From the IMG/VR virus record IMGVR_UViG_3300030329_002446, positions 1 through 36,526 of that record: a stretch of DNA of 36,526 nucleotides. One strand, 5' to 3'. Each line of letters begins with the position of its first letter. The stretch's first letter is position 1. The position numbers and the translations under genes were made by a program. The notes below the pieces were generated by a model that ran no database searches, was not told the DNA's origin, and worked only from the letters and a program-made list of their open reading frames with translations. This document shows, piece after piece, positions 1-6,463 of this stretch. This DNA is from a virus.

Positions 1-695
1 ATTTGTAAGAAACTATCATAATGAACAATCGTACCACATAACCATATCCATCCTTCTTTTCCTGGAGATTCCTCTAACGCAGGAAATACAGTAGATACAA
101 TCCATTTTTTAATTTCATCTCTTCTTTCAGGAGTTTTGGTATTTAATTCAGATTCAAAGTCATCTAAGATAATACCAGTATAGCGAACATCTATCTCAGT
201 TCTACCACGAAGTCTTTGAGAAGTACCCTTAGCAATCAACCTGTCTCCTTTGGTAGTTACAATATCCTTTTCAGTCCATCTATTACCAACTGAATCCCCA
301 GCTAGATTTCCAAAGTAGTATCTTATTGACTCATTATATTCTAAATGACTTTTAACATATTTAAGATGGTCAATGGCCTGACCTTGTTCCTCAGCTACCC
401 AGGCAATGAATTGTCGTTGTCCTTTCGGCGCGAAGCAAATCTTGTGTAGAATAGCAGCCTTTGATAAAATGGATTTTCCAAAGCCCCTCGGTAGAATATT
501 GCATATACGGGCGCCAGGGCTAGTGTCAATAAGTTTTTGACCCACCTCTTCATGAAAGGCGGGAGAAGAGCTTTTATTAAGGAAATCAGCGGGTAGAAAA
601 GCCCTACCAAAATAAAGAAGGTCACTATAAGAACGCGCAAGAACCTCATCTTTTTCCTTTAGGTCTGATATAATATTTATTTCTTTGTTTTCCAT
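1..695 (-). CDS. terL: Terminase large subunit, N-terminal ATPase part (3' end off window)
   Basis: This is the ATP-driven DNA packaging motor that docks on the portal. It opens at ATG 695 with MENKEINIIS and stays open to the window edge (231 full codons). Visible motifs are a Walker A variant PRGFGKS (residues 69-75), GTSQRLRGR (157-165), a Walker B strand IILDDFE (175-181) and GTIVHYDS (221-228), which fits the coupling motif. The C-terminal RNase H-like nuclease domain is missing because the gene leaves the window, not because it is broken. The start has no strong ribosome binding site, and no other start with one was seen. It follows the small terminase and a Cys-rich gene on the same strand, the usual packaging order. 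The family call is firm; the subfamily is not determined. Confidence 0.93.
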   Translation of the reverse strand, partial: MENKEINIISDLKEKDEVLARSYSDLLYFGRAFLPADFLNKSSSPAFHEEVGQKLIDTSPGARICNILPRGFGKSILSKAAILHKICFAPKGQRQFIAWVAEEQGQAIDHLKYVKSHLEYNESIRYYFGNLAGDSVGNRWTEKDIVTTKGDRLIAKGTSQRLRGRTEIDVRYTGIILDDFESELNTKTPERRDEIKKWIVSTVFPALEESPGKEGWIWLCGTIVHYDSFLQ

Positions 696-712
696 TAAAT
701 TCTATACGGTAT

Positions 713-955
713 TTAAGCATACCCTTTAATATCTGAGTAAACATCTAAATCTCCAATATCTATAAGATTATCATCGTAATCATATAATGATGTACATTTT
801 GGACATAACCAACCAGATACAACTTTGAATATATCCATCAACACCACTTTTTGACTATCAATCAATGGTTTATCACATACGATACAACAACTAAGTTCAC
901 TATGAATTCCTAAATCATGTAGAGTCAGGTTTGTCATCGATTCTTTTTTCAGCAT
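713..955 (-). CDS. Small Cys-rich protein between small and large terminase
   Basis: A protein of 80 residues of unknown function. It has a CCIVC cluster (residues 23-27) and a CPKC knuckle (51-54), the spacing of a small zinc-binding fold; the rest is acidic (DYDDNLIDIGDLD). ATG 955 lies inside the end of the small terminase gene and is preceded by AAAGGTG. An internal Met at 937 is an alternative start. Its position between the two terminase genes suggests late co-transcription with the packaging module. No enzymatic motif was seen, so zinc binding is an inference from the cysteine pairs. Confidence 0.7.
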   Translation of the reverse strand: MLKKESMTNLTLHDLGIHSELSCCIVCDKPLIDSQKVVLMDIFKVVSGWLCPKCTSLYDYDDNLIDIGDLDVYSDIKGYA

Positions 956-1685
956 GAGCCAACACCTTTACGTTTTCAGAGCTTATCTTTTTTAACTGTT
1001 CTTCACTAAATCCTTGAAATACAGTCAATGATTCTGTTTTCTTATCATTAGGGAACATTCCAGCTATTTTCATCATTAATTCGATTGCTCTTAGTTTATC
1101 TCCATCTTTACCATCTATATTATCAATGATATTCTTTGTCATCTCAAGTAGATAATGCTTAGACGCTCCAATCTCACTTAAGATAACTTCTATTTCTTCT
1201 GTAACCAATTTTTGTACCCTTTCAGTTTTCAACAGTCCACGAGCAGTCTCTTTAGCGTATTCTTTCTTATTTGTAGGAAAAACACGTAAATAAGCTTCTG
1301 TGGGACTCATTCCCTTTGCAACATACTTTGCAAACAAGAACTCATTATTTGTTGGTTCTTTTCGTTCTTCACGAAGTTTCTTAGAAAACTTCTTATTTGA
1401 GAACGAATATACATTTTTTGGAGGAAGTCCTCCCATATCAACATTAGGATTTGTTGTATATGTTCCTAATATCGTTCTAACGTAGTCTATAGTCCTACCT
1501 CTGCGGTTATCCATAGTACTTCGTCTTAAAATCTTACATACTTGTAAATCATCCGTCATTACCCATTGTCCTTCTTGTCCATTTCTCCAATTAGACACTA
1601 ATTCCTTCTCTGGGTAAAAATTACGAAATTCTTCTACATTTTCGTATAACACCTCTTGGTTTCGGGAAATTGTCTTTGTTCTCAT
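915..1685 (-). CDS. terS: Terminase small subunit-like protein
   Basis: Likely the DNA-recognition subunit of the packaging terminase. The 256-residue product has a Terminase_2-like helical core around residues 112-170, including FAKYVAKGMSPTEAYLRVFP followed by a helix with KETARGLLKTERVQKLV. This is the helix-turn-helix pattern of phage small terminases. The N-terminal 110 residues are an extension not typical of short small terminases and may bind DNA or another partner. The C-terminus (FQGFSEEQLKKISSENVKVL) looks like the usual oligomerisation or large-subunit contact tail. The codon just before ATG 1685 is an in-frame TAG. A GGGAG ribosome binding site lies 8 bases before the start, within a possible RNA hairpin. 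Confidence 0.82.
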   Translation of the reverse strand: MRTKTISRNQEVLYENVEEFRNFYPEKELVSNWRNGQEGQWVMTDDLQVCKILRRSTMDNRRGRTIDYVRTILGTYTTNPNVDMGGLPPKNVYSFSNKKFSKKLREERKEPTNNEFLFAKYVAKGMSPTEAYLRVFPTNKKEYAKETARGLLKTERVQKLVTEEIEVILSEIGASKHYLLEMTKNIIDNIDGKDGDKLRAIELMMKIAGMFPNDKKTESLTVFQGFSEEQLKKISSENVKVLAHAEKRIDDKPDST

Positions 1686-1741
1686 CTACACTGCTCCCAA
1701 CCTGTTGATTAGGTGCCCGAAGCCACCCCTCCGAGTGTAGA
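1685..1741 (-). promoter_or_regulatory. Stem-closed structured element upstream of small terminase
   Basis: TCTACACT (1685-1692) and AGTGTAGA (1734-1741) form a perfect 8-bp closing stem. On the minus strand the enclosed bases can form GGTG/CACC around a C-UUCG-G cap, and an ACCT/AGGT hairpin with a 7-base loop that shares bases with it. The segment is clearly richer in G+C than its surroundings. The first base of the small terminase ATG is also the last paired base of the closing stem. It could be a translational control hairpin, a packaging (cos/pac) recognition site, or both. Confidence 0.45.
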
Positions 1742-1763
1742 CAAGTAAGGAAACAGTAATCAT
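1686..1763 (-). CDS. Possible 25-residue leader ORF in frame with small terminase
   Basis: ATG 1763 is preceded by GGAG (overlapping the stop of the phosphoesterase gene) and encodes MITVSLLVYTRRGGFGHLIN followed by RLGAV. It ends in TAG immediately before the small terminase ATG and in the same frame. It exactly fills the gap between the two genes, so translational coupling or occasional TAG read-through are possible. It may be only a by-product of the structured element in the same place. Low confidence as a real gene. Confidence 0.3.
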   Translation of the reverse strand: MITVSLLVYTRRGGFGHLINRLGAV

Positions 1764-1771
1764 AGTAACTC

Positions 1772-2548
1772 CTACTTGTTTCCATCTATCGTCTGCCCCC
1801 AGACGAAAGTCTTTCCCTTATGAATGTCAACCACATCCATTCTAAAATCTCCTGTACTAAACCAATCTATAATCCCAAAACAATGGGCCCAGTTATGTAA
1901 TCTACCTCTTAACCACTTATTTTGTTCCCTTGACATATCTTTTAAACAACCTAAACTCCAAGAACCAATCGTACCATTCAACTTTGTGCCAGTCATTCTT
2001 TGGATATCGTGAGTATGTCCATAAACGATATTAGCACCATAAGTATCTAAATGTTTCTTAGCATGGTTAATCGTAGCAAAGGCACCATGAATAAAGGTCA
2101 ATTTACCTATTCTAAGTGGATAATTGTATGGTAGGTACTTATATCCTCGTTCATCCCACCTACAAGCCTTTCTAAAGGTATAATCCTTCATATAAGGATA
2201 TCGTTCCACAAAAGCATCTAACCATTCATCATGATTACCTGCACATATGTACCGTTCCTTACATTTTATCTTATCTAAGACCTTATCGAACATATCAATT
2301 CCTTCATTGACTGATTCTATCTCTTTATCAATAAATGGTAGTTGATATTCTAATTCTGGTAACTTTTTACCCTTGTATTTCCAGGCTGAAACGGATTCCC
2401 ACTCACCAACATCCCCTAGATTTATGAAAATATTAGGTTTTACAAGTTCAATCGCCTTTAAAACAACATTCACAGCCGCTTGGTCATGAATAGGGAAGTG
2501 TTGGTCAGGAATGACTATTGCACGTCTATGCTTCTTTTGTCTTGGCAT
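1772..2548 (-). CDS. Calcineurin-like metallophosphoesterase
   Basis: A 258-residue member of the binuclear metallophosphoesterase superfamily. The ordered metal-ligand motifs are PDQH (D15, H17), GDVGE (D46), GNHDE (N105, H106), IHG (H154) and GHTH (H178, H180). These are essentially the complete set, so activity on a phosphodiester or phosphomonoester is likely. The substrate cannot be read from the sequence; phage relatives have been linked to nucleic acid or nucleotide hydrolysis. The third motif is GDxxE rather than the commoner GDxxD. It starts inside the end of the upstream Cys-containing gene and is followed by the small terminase, so it is probably late-expressed with packaging genes. 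Confidence 0.88.
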   Translation of the reverse strand: MPRQKKHRRAIVIPDQHFPIHDQAAVNVVLKAIELVKPNIFINLGDVGEWESVSAWKYKGKKLPELEYQLPFIDKEIESVNEGIDMFDKVLDKIKCKERYICAGNHDEWLDAFVERYPYMKDYTFRKACRWDERGYKYLPYNYPLRIGKLTFIHGAFATINHAKKHLDTYGANIVYGHTHDIQRMTGTKLNGTIGSWSLGCLKDMSREQNKWLRGRLHNWAHCFGIIDWFSTGDFRMDVVDIHKGKTFVWGQTIDGNK

Positions 2549-2792
2549 CCTTTTTCTTGTCCTTTCGTTGGTAAAGTACTATTTTATCTCTTTTACGAGC
2601 TATTTCAGTTGCTTTGTTGTCTCTCGACATAGCAATTGCTATTTTACCATCTTCAGATTTGAACTTATCAGCTCCCTTACCCACCGCTTCGATTACAACG
2701 AGATGTCTAAGGCTACAATCACAGCACCATAAATAAAAATATGACTCTGCATCTACAAGTAGAGTTTCATCATCGAACATTGTTATGTGCAT
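2526..2792 (-). CDS. Hypothetical protein with CCDC motif and basic tail
   Basis: A protein of 88 residues with no recognised family. It has a CCDC cluster (residues 23-26) in an otherwise hydrophobic N-terminal half, and a very lysine-rich C-terminus (QRKDKKKDAKTKEA) that could contact nucleic acid. ATG 2792 overlaps the end of the preceding gene and is preceded by AAAGGTA; Met5 is an alternative start. Its end overlaps the phosphoesterase start by 23 bases, typical of coupled phage genes. Confidence 0.65.
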   Translation of the reverse strand: MHITMFDDETLLVDAESYFYLWCCDCSLRHLVVIEAVGKGADKFKSEDGKIAIAMSRDNKATEIARKRDKIVLYQRKDKKKDAKTKEA

Positions 2793-2980
2793 ACTTTACC
2801 TTTCAGTACGATTTCTTCAAAATATTGACAACCATCATCGACAACACATGGTTTACCAGCAAATTTCTTGTCAACATGGATATACAGCTTATCATCTTCT
2901 CTTTTAAACATACAACCTAAACACTTGCCGTTGTTCCAATTTGCACAATGTTTCCTTGCTATCGGTATTTGGCTTGTCAT
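2783..2980 (-). CDS. Cys-rich small protein, first gene of the minus-strand packaging block
   Basis: A protein of 65 residues with six or more cysteines: C12, then CLGC (residues 20-23), then C45, C51 and a final C64. The pattern C-(x7)-CLGC ... KPCVVDDGCQYFE resembles a small Cys-rich protein common in phages and fits a compact metal-binding or disulphide fold; this is a motif impression only. It is the first gene reading leftward from the control region at 2981-3574, so any late promoter for this block should lie just upstream of it. Confidence 0.7.
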   Translation of the reverse strand: MTSQIPIARKHCANWNNGKCLGCMFKREDDKLYIHVDKKFAGKPCVVDDGCQYFEEIVLKGKVCT

Positions 2981-3040
2981 TCTCTACTCTAATTTACATT
3001 AGACGGCAAAAAGCTTCAAGAAGTTTCCGTTTTTCTTCCC

Positions 3041-3090
3041 TATATATAGTATATATATATAATATATATATTATAAGCTAAATATATAGA
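3041..3090. other. Alternating AT tract in the divergent control region
   Basis: A run of alternating T and A with short interruptions (tatatatagt, atatatatat, aatatatata) lies between the divergently transcribed blocks. Reading leftward it contains several TATAAT-like hexamers within about 110 bases of the first minus-strand gene, so a late promoter could sit here. Such DNA also melts easily, as at replication origins. No -35 element or iteron set was clear enough to choose between these. Confidence 0.35.
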
Positions 3091-3126
3091 ATATAAAGCT
3101 TAATAAAAACTAAACTAAAGCTATTA

Positions 3127-3159
3127 AAGCCTAGGCCTAGGCTTCCAGAAAAATTCTGG
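3127..3159. repeat. CCTAGG double palindrome plus short hairpin
   Basis: AAGCCTAGGCCTAGGCTT (3127-3144) is a perfect 18-bp palindrome made of two AvrII-like CCTAGG cores. It is followed directly by CCAGAA-AAA-TTCTGG (3145-3159), a 6-bp hairpin. Related CCTAGG arms occur at 11021-11050 and 19240-19249, each also beside an alternating AT tract. Possible roles are factor-independent termination, a protein-binding site or a cruciform. Confidence 0.6.
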
Positions 3160-3246
3160 CAAAAATTTTGGTAAAATGAATTTATCAATTTTTCGAGAGG
3201 TGGGGAAATTTTTTAAAAAAATGTTGAAAATTTAATGATTTTGTGT

Positions 3247-3279
3247 GTGGGTCTTTTATCCCCCACCGTATCGGGGTGG
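3247..3279. promoter_or_regulatory. Mutually exclusive hairpins in the control region
   Basis: GTGGG (3247-3251) can pair with CCCAC (3262-3266). The overlapping CCACC (3263-3267) can instead pair with GGTGG (3275-3279). Only one can form at a time, the logic of an attenuator. A CCTCGAGG palindrome follows at 3289-3296. This GC-rich patch stands out in an AT-rich stretch with no credible gene. Confidence 0.3.
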
Positions 3280-3346
3280 TCGGTTTTCCCTCGAGGTCAT
3301 ATTTCGTTGAAAACCATATGACTATTCGACAAATTTTAAAATGACC

Positions 3347-3352
3347 TATAAT
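3347..3352 (+). promoter_or_regulatory. Candidate -10 element (TATAAT) of the rightward early promoter
   Basis: A perfect TATAAT lies about 220 bases upstream of the first plus-strand gene. The best upstream hexamer at normal spacing (TTCGAC) is a poor -35, so either the promoter is extended or activator-dependent, or the match is chance in AT-rich DNA. The context TTAAAATGACCTATAAT resembles TTAAATAGTCTATAAT before the methyltransferase gene. Confidence 0.25.
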
Positions 3353-3450
3353 ATATGTTATGAATAGTTTTTTTGGTGAAATCTTGTCCGAGGAAGAAGT
3401 GGTCAAGGTCGTAGGTTAAAAAGAAATACCACCAATAAGATAAACTATAC

Positions 3451-3522
3451 CAAGTATTAAGTTTTGATTGTTGATGAAGTGAAATATTTATTTAATACTT
3501 GTTTTATTTAATACTGAGTATT
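3451..3522. promoter_or_regulatory. Candidate operator cluster: CAAGTATTAA dyads
   Basis: CAAGTATTAA (3451-3460) and its exact inverse TTAATACTTG (3492-3501) flank 31 bases. Next to them is AATACT-G-AGTATT (3510-3522), a 13-bp palindrome. All share the AGTATT half-site and lie 50-125 bases before the first plus-strand gene. The same CAAGTATTAA recurs at 11104-11113 upstream of the ribbon-helix-helix-like gene. A regulator-binding array is the simplest reading. Confidence 0.45.
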
Positions 3523-3574
3523 GTTAGATTCTTTTGTGAATATAACTAATAATCAATCGGAAGGAGTAAATCTT

Positions 3575-4006
3575 ATGAGTAAAGATTCTCGTAAAACTTC
3601 CAAAGTTACTAATAATTCTGTAAGTGTAGAACCTACATCAACAGATATTAAAGACGTTGTTAAATCTGATAAGGAATTAAAACTTTCCAAGAAGTCAGTT
3701 GATAGTGTTTTAAGTAATTTGGAGGGATTTTCTTCAGAAGAACAACAACAGATACAAGATGTATTCAAGAAGTTAAGTGAAAAAGGGAGGGTTACTAATG
3801 GTCAAGGTGGTGGAACTTCTTATGATACACCTGAAATTACAGAATTTAGAAGTAATTTCGATAATTCTGTAGAGTCAATAAGTGATGGACATGATGTAAC
3901 TAAAACAGGACTTAAGAAACATTATATTATTGATAAGAATGGTACTAAACGTTATCCTATGTTGTATCTTAGAAGTAAATCTGAAATGAACAAGACTAAA
4001 AAATAA
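3575..4006 (+). CDS. Hypothetical Ser/Lys-rich protein, first early gene
   Basis: A protein of 143 residues of unknown function. The start at ATG 3575 (MSKDSRKTSK) is chosen because GGAAGGAG lies just upstream; an in-frame TTG further upstream lacks such a site. The N-terminal 45 residues are Ser/Lys/Val-rich and low in complexity, a helical segment follows (residues 48-73, SVLSNLEGFSSEEQQQIQDV), and the C-terminus is basic (RSKSEMNKTKK). It stands alone between a candidate operator array and a strong terminator, so it is probably an independently regulated early transcript. That position suits a host take-over or regulatory protein, but no motif shows it. Confidence 0.72.
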   Translation: MSKDSRKTSKVTNNSVSVEPTSTDIKDVVKSDKELKLSKKSVDSVLSNLEGFSSEEQQQIQDVFKKLSEKGRVTNGQGGGTSYDTPEITEFRSNFDNSVESISDGHDVTKTGLKKHYIIDKNGTKRYPMLYLRSKSEMNKTKK

Positions 4007-4025
4007 TTAGTCGTAACCTTAAATT

Positions 4026-4060
4026 AATGGGTATGTCTTTATTGATGTACCCATTTTTTT
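4026..4060 (+). terminator. Rho-independent terminator after the first early gene
   Basis: AATGGGTA (4026-4033) and TACCCATT (4048-4055) form a perfect 8-bp stem with a 14-base loop, followed by a run of T to 4060. It begins 20 bases after the stop codon of the 143-residue early gene. Confidence 0.85.
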
Positions 4061-4103
4061 AAGTAAAATTTAGAGTAACTTAACAAAACCACATACTAAT
4101 ATA

Positions 4104-4529
4104 ATGAATAAAAAACCAACTACTGAAATTATTACAATAGATGATACAACTTTAGAAATTAAAGTTTATACAGAAGAAAATACAACCTCAAAAATTATTA
4201 CATTTACAAGTAAACTATCACTTACAAAATATATTGATAGGTTACGTAAAAATTTATATAAAACAGATATTCCATTAAGTATTATTGATACAATACGAAA
4301 TATTACGTTAAAATTTAATATTAATGAACAAAGTTCAGAAGTTACACAAGATTTAAATCACCAAGTTAAAAAGAGTGATAAGTTGCGCTTTATTCCTAAA
4401 ACTATGGTAAAAGTAGAGAAGTCGAGTAAAGACATCAAAAAGGAACGTATAAAAGAAATATTGCGAGATATCCAATTTGGAGATATGAAAGAAGCTCAAC
4501 ATAAATTAGACAAATACTTTGATAAGTAA
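4104..4529 (+). CDS. Hypothetical Thr/Ile/Lys-rich protein
   Basis: A protein of 141 residues, not recognised. The N-terminal half looks beta-rich (TEIITIDDTTLEIKVYTEEN); the C-terminal 40 residues are a charged helix (KDIKKERIKEILRDIQFGDM). No Shine-Dalgarno sequence precedes ATG 4104, unlike most genes here, and codon use is even more AT-biased than its neighbours. It may be a recent or poorly adapted acquisition, or be weakly translated. The TATAAT overlapping the start codon is not a plausible promoter for it. Confidence 0.6.
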   Translation: MNKKPTTEIITIDDTTLEIKVYTEENTTSKIITFTSKLSLTKYIDRLRKNLYKTDIPLSIIDTIRNITLKFNINEQSSEVTQDLNHQVKKSDKLRFIPKTMVKVEKSSKDIKKERIKEILRDIQFGDMKEAQHKLDKYFDK

Positions 4530-4544
4530 ACAAAGGAAGTTACA

Positions 4545-4676
4545 ATGAAAGAAGAACTTAAACATATCTTTGATGTTGTGCTTTTAGACATATTCGTAGA
4601 TGATATAAAAGTAATCGCGAGAAATGCTAAAAGTGAAATAGAATGGAAACAATATCAAAAGCATATCAAAGGATAG
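4545..4676 (+). CDS. Small hypothetical protein (43 aa)
   Basis: Encodes MKEELKHIFDVVLLDIFVDD followed by a charged helical tail ending KHIKG. AAGGAAG precedes the start at good spacing and the gene follows the preceding stop by 15 bases, so co-transcription is likely. The protein is probably all-helical and acidic at the N-terminus; function unknown. Confidence 0.55.
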   Translation: MKEELKHIFDVVLLDIFVDDIKVIARNAKSEIEWKQYQKHIKG

Positions 4677-4683
4677 GTTACAG

Positions 4684-4761
4684 ATGTTTGATGGATACAT
4701 AATACTCCTATTTGTATTTATTATAATTGCATTAGATATAAATAGAAGGATAAAAAATTAA
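4684..4761 (+). CDS. Single-span membrane micropeptide (25 aa)
   Basis: Encodes a 25-residue peptide: MFDGY, then a strongly hydrophobic stretch (IILLFVFIIIALDI), then a basic tail (NRRIKN). This is the arrangement of a one-helix membrane peptide with a cytoplasmic positive end. The GGTTACAG before it is a weak ribosome binding site. It could be an inhibitory or accessory membrane micropeptide. The chance that so short an ORF is random is real. Confidence 0.4.
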   Translation: MFDGYIILLFVFIIIALDINRRIKN

Positions 4762-4775
4762 TTACAAAAGATTTA

Positions 4776-4839
4776 GAGGTAGCGCGTCAACCACAACTGA
4801 CCTCCACTCCTTCCGCAGGGAACAAGGATGTGCTACCTC
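4776..4839 (+). promoter_or_regulatory. Structured 5' leader with anti-Shine-Dalgarno segment
   Basis: GAGGTAGCGC (4776-4785) pairs with GTGCTACCTC (4830-4839) over 10 bp with one G-U. Inside are GTCA/TGAC (4786-4789/4798-4801) and TCCTTCC-GCAG-GGAA-CAA-GGA (4808-4828), giving a three-way junction. TCCTTCC (4808-4814) is also exactly complementary to GGAAGGA (4850-4856), the ribosome binding site of the next gene. GAGGT (4776-4780) can pair with either ACCTC copy (4800-4804 or 4835-4839). Two alternative folds, one hiding the ribosome binding site, are therefore available. Confidence 0.55.
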
Positions 4840-4863
4840 AGACTTAATAGGAAGGAAATAACA

Positions 4864-5319
4864 ATGCAAAAAAACAAAGTAAACACAATAGATAAAGAGT
4901 TACCAAATAGTCAAGTAGCTCTACATTCTGTTGGTTCTGTACTTGATACAGAGACTGCAGTGCTTTATCCTATGTTTGAGGATGGTAGTGCAGATTATGA
5001 CAATCCTTTTTGCTTAGAAGATGTAGATAAAGAATGGTACTCAGAATTATCTGAAGCAGACCATCTTACTGCACATAACACAATGTTGTCATTTTCAAGT
5101 GCTCCACCTAATGATGTAGTGTATCTAAAACGATTGCTCGAAGAGACGTACTTATCAATTAAGGCGTTGAGCTTTGCTTTAGAACTAATGAAACAACGTC
5201 GCACATATGATGGGTATTCTGGTAATTTAAAGAAGGATACTGAATCATTATTGCAACGATTGGATTTGATTACTAGGGTAGGAATTAAAGCAGAGGAGAT
5301 TGAAAGATGGACAAGTTAG
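4864..5319 (+). CDS. Hypothetical protein downstream of the structured leader
   Basis: A protein of 151 residues with no recognised family. ATG 4864 (MQKNKVNTID) is preferred over an in-frame ATG at 4828 because GGAAGGA lies upstream at normal spacing and the earlier Met falls inside the leader hairpin. The N-terminal half is acidic (EDGSADYDNPFCLEDVDKEW); the C-terminal half is helical (YLKRLLEETYLSIKALSFAL). The last 13 bases overlap the next gene, indicating translational coupling. Its expression may be controlled by the switch-like leader. Confidence 0.7.
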   Translation: MQKNKVNTIDKELPNSQVALHSVGSVLDTETAVLYPMFEDGSADYDNPFCLEDVDKEWYSELSEADHLTAHNTMLSFSSAPPNDVVYLKRLLEETYLSIKALSFALELMKQRRTYDGYSGNLKKDTESLLQRLDLITRVGIKAEEIERWTS

Positions 5320-5720
5320 TGATAAAAGACTACACATCTGATAATACGCAACCTTGTTGTATCTGTAATGAAAAGATAGATGCAATGGTTGACCCTGAGA
5401 CTGGTAAGGAAATATGGACAAAAGGACATAATGCTGAACCTGTTGCAGATGGCAGATGTTGTAGTGATTGCAATAATAATATCATAGTTCCATTTCGTAT
5501 GATGAAACTAATAAGTAGTAAGCTACAAGATATTGGCGATTTATCCACAGAAGCTGCAGAAGACTATGAGACCGCTACTCTTACAGAAATTGAAGTAAGA
5601 GATGGTACTCAGAAACTTAAGGATGCTAATGCGAAACTTAAGAAAGCTCTTAAATTAGCTGAACATTGTCGTGGATTACTTGGTGGTGTTGGAAGGAAGC
5701 TAAATAATGAAGAGGACTAA
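5307..5720 (+). CDS. Phage zinc-finger protein with GHNA...CC..CN signature
   Basis: A protein of 137 residues. The first 60 carry a treble-clef-like arrangement: CCIC (17-20), GHNAEP (40-45), GRCCSDCN (49-56), followed by NNIIVPFRM. This signature recurs in small uncharacterised phage proteins; a structural zinc site is likely, with C17/C20 and C51/C54-type ligands plus the histidine. The C-terminal half is a long charged helix (LKDANAKLKKALKLAEHCRG), likely a coiled coil. Function unknown; nucleic-acid or protein binding would fit. It is coupled to both neighbours by short overlaps. Confidence 0.78.
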   Translation: MDKLVIKDYTSDNTQPCCICNEKIDAMVDPETGKEIWTKGHNAEPVADGRCCSDCNNNIIVPFRMMKLISSKLQDIGDLSTEAAEDYETATLTEIEVRDGTQKLKDANAKLKKALKLAEHCRGLLGGVGRKLNNEED

Positions 5721-5964
5721 TCACAAAGAAGACGCTATTGATATGTGTGCAGGTAAGACACCTGCTGAGATAATGTCAATAATTTGTGAAGCAAAAATAA
5801 ATAAAGCTTCTCCATTACTTATTCAACAGTTACAACAGATGTTGGATTTAAGCACAGAGGAAAGTCATGCGATTGAACGTAAAGAAACTGTTTTATCCGC
5901 TTGGGTGAATTACTGCAGAACTTCGTGGGTTTACAGATTATTGGAAAGGTTTGGATTTAGATGA
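5707..5964 (+). CDS. Hypothetical protein (85 aa)
   Basis: Not recognised. A mostly helical, mixed-charge protein (AGKTPAEIMSIICEAKINKA), ending in a Trp/Arg-rich tail (AWVNYCRTSWVYRLLERFGF). It starts inside the preceding gene and its stop overlaps the next ATG (ATGA), so it belongs to the small accessory operon. No metal-binding or membrane motif was seen. Confidence 0.65.
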   Translation: MKRTNHKEDAIDMCAGKTPAEIMSIICEAKINKASPLLIQQLQQMLDLSTEESHAIERKETVLSAWVNYCRTSWVYRLLERFGFR

Positions 5965-6209
5965 GCACACCGACACCTACGCCAAGGGAACAGGCGGTTA
6001 AGTTGTTCCCAGATATCGTTATATTTAAAGAAAAAGAATTTATAGCAAATAGATTTACTGGCGAAGAGATAGAACTTGAGCCAGAAGCAGTAGCAGTATA
6101 TGATTTAGTTATGGGAGCGGAAATGTTGGGTATGTACAAGATTGTACGTAAAGGATTGGACTGGTTCAAACAACATTACCCGAAAGAATATTTGGTGTTA
6201 CTAGATTAA
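5961..6209 (+). CDS. Small conserved-type phage protein ending KEYLVLLD
   Basis: A protein of 82 residues with the order 'ELEPEAVAVYDLVMGAEM' then 'GLDWFKQHYPKEYLVLLD', resembling small uncharacterised proteins in many phage early regions; this is an impression, not a search result. Likely compact and helical, with no catalytic motif. A second copy of its last eight codons sits at 6437-6463, after the next gene, showing that this 3' end was duplicated. Confidence 0.7.
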   Translation: MSTPTPTPREQAVKLFPDIVIFKEKEFIANRFTGEEIELEPEAVAVYDLVMGAEMLGMYKIVRKGLDWFKQHYPKEYLVLLD

Positions 6210-6210
6210 T

Positions 6211-6432
6211 ATGAATAGATTGCTTACATTTTTATATAAAAAGTATTGGTTTCCTTATGTTGGAAGTGATGCTAATAAAAGTAGATACTTTAGAAAGATA
6301 TTAGAGCATTTATTTAATCCTTATGGCGGGGGGTTTATAACTGAAGAAGAATTAATAAATGATTACTTTTTTGAAATAAAGAGCAAATTAAGAAGATTAG
6401 AGCGTAGAGTTAAGGAGCTCGAAAATAAATAA
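6211..6432 (+). CDS. Hypothetical protein with C-terminal coiled coil
   Basis: A protein of 73 residues, function unknown. The N-terminus is aromatic and basic (LLTFLYKKYWFPYVG); the C-terminus is a leucine/charged heptad helix (SKLRRLERRVKELENK) likely to oligomerise. It starts two bases after the preceding stop and sits between the original and duplicated copies of that gene's 3' end, so it may have been inserted during the duplication. Confidence 0.65.
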   Translation: MNRLLTFLYKKYWFPYVGSDANKSRYFRKILEHLFNPYGGGFITEEELINDYFFEIKSKLRRLERRVKELENK

Positions 6433-6433
6433 A

Positions 6434-6463
6434 CACAAAGAATATTTAGTATTGCTAGATTAA
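6434..6463 (+). pseudogene. Duplicated 3' remnant encoding HKEYLVLLD-stop
   Basis: Bases 6437-6465 match 6183-6211 (the 3' end of the 82-residue gene) with only a few changes, mostly at third codon positions. Read in frame it gives HKEYLVLLD then TAA. There is no upstream coding part, so this is a decayed duplicate or the scar of a recombination or insertion event. Confidence 0.7.

Noticed and set aside
395-649. Minus-strand open frame with a hydrophobic start that looks like a membrane protein
   Set aside because: It lies wholly inside the large terminase frame, which carries clear ATPase motifs; this is the shifted-frame shadow.
3185-3406. 73-codon minus-strand open frame in the control region
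   Set aside because: No ribosome binding site, odd composition, and it runs across hairpins and palindromes; more likely non-coding.
4100-4105. TATAAT as a promoter for the gene starting at 4104
   Set aside because: It overlaps the start codon, so transcription from it would begin inside the gene.
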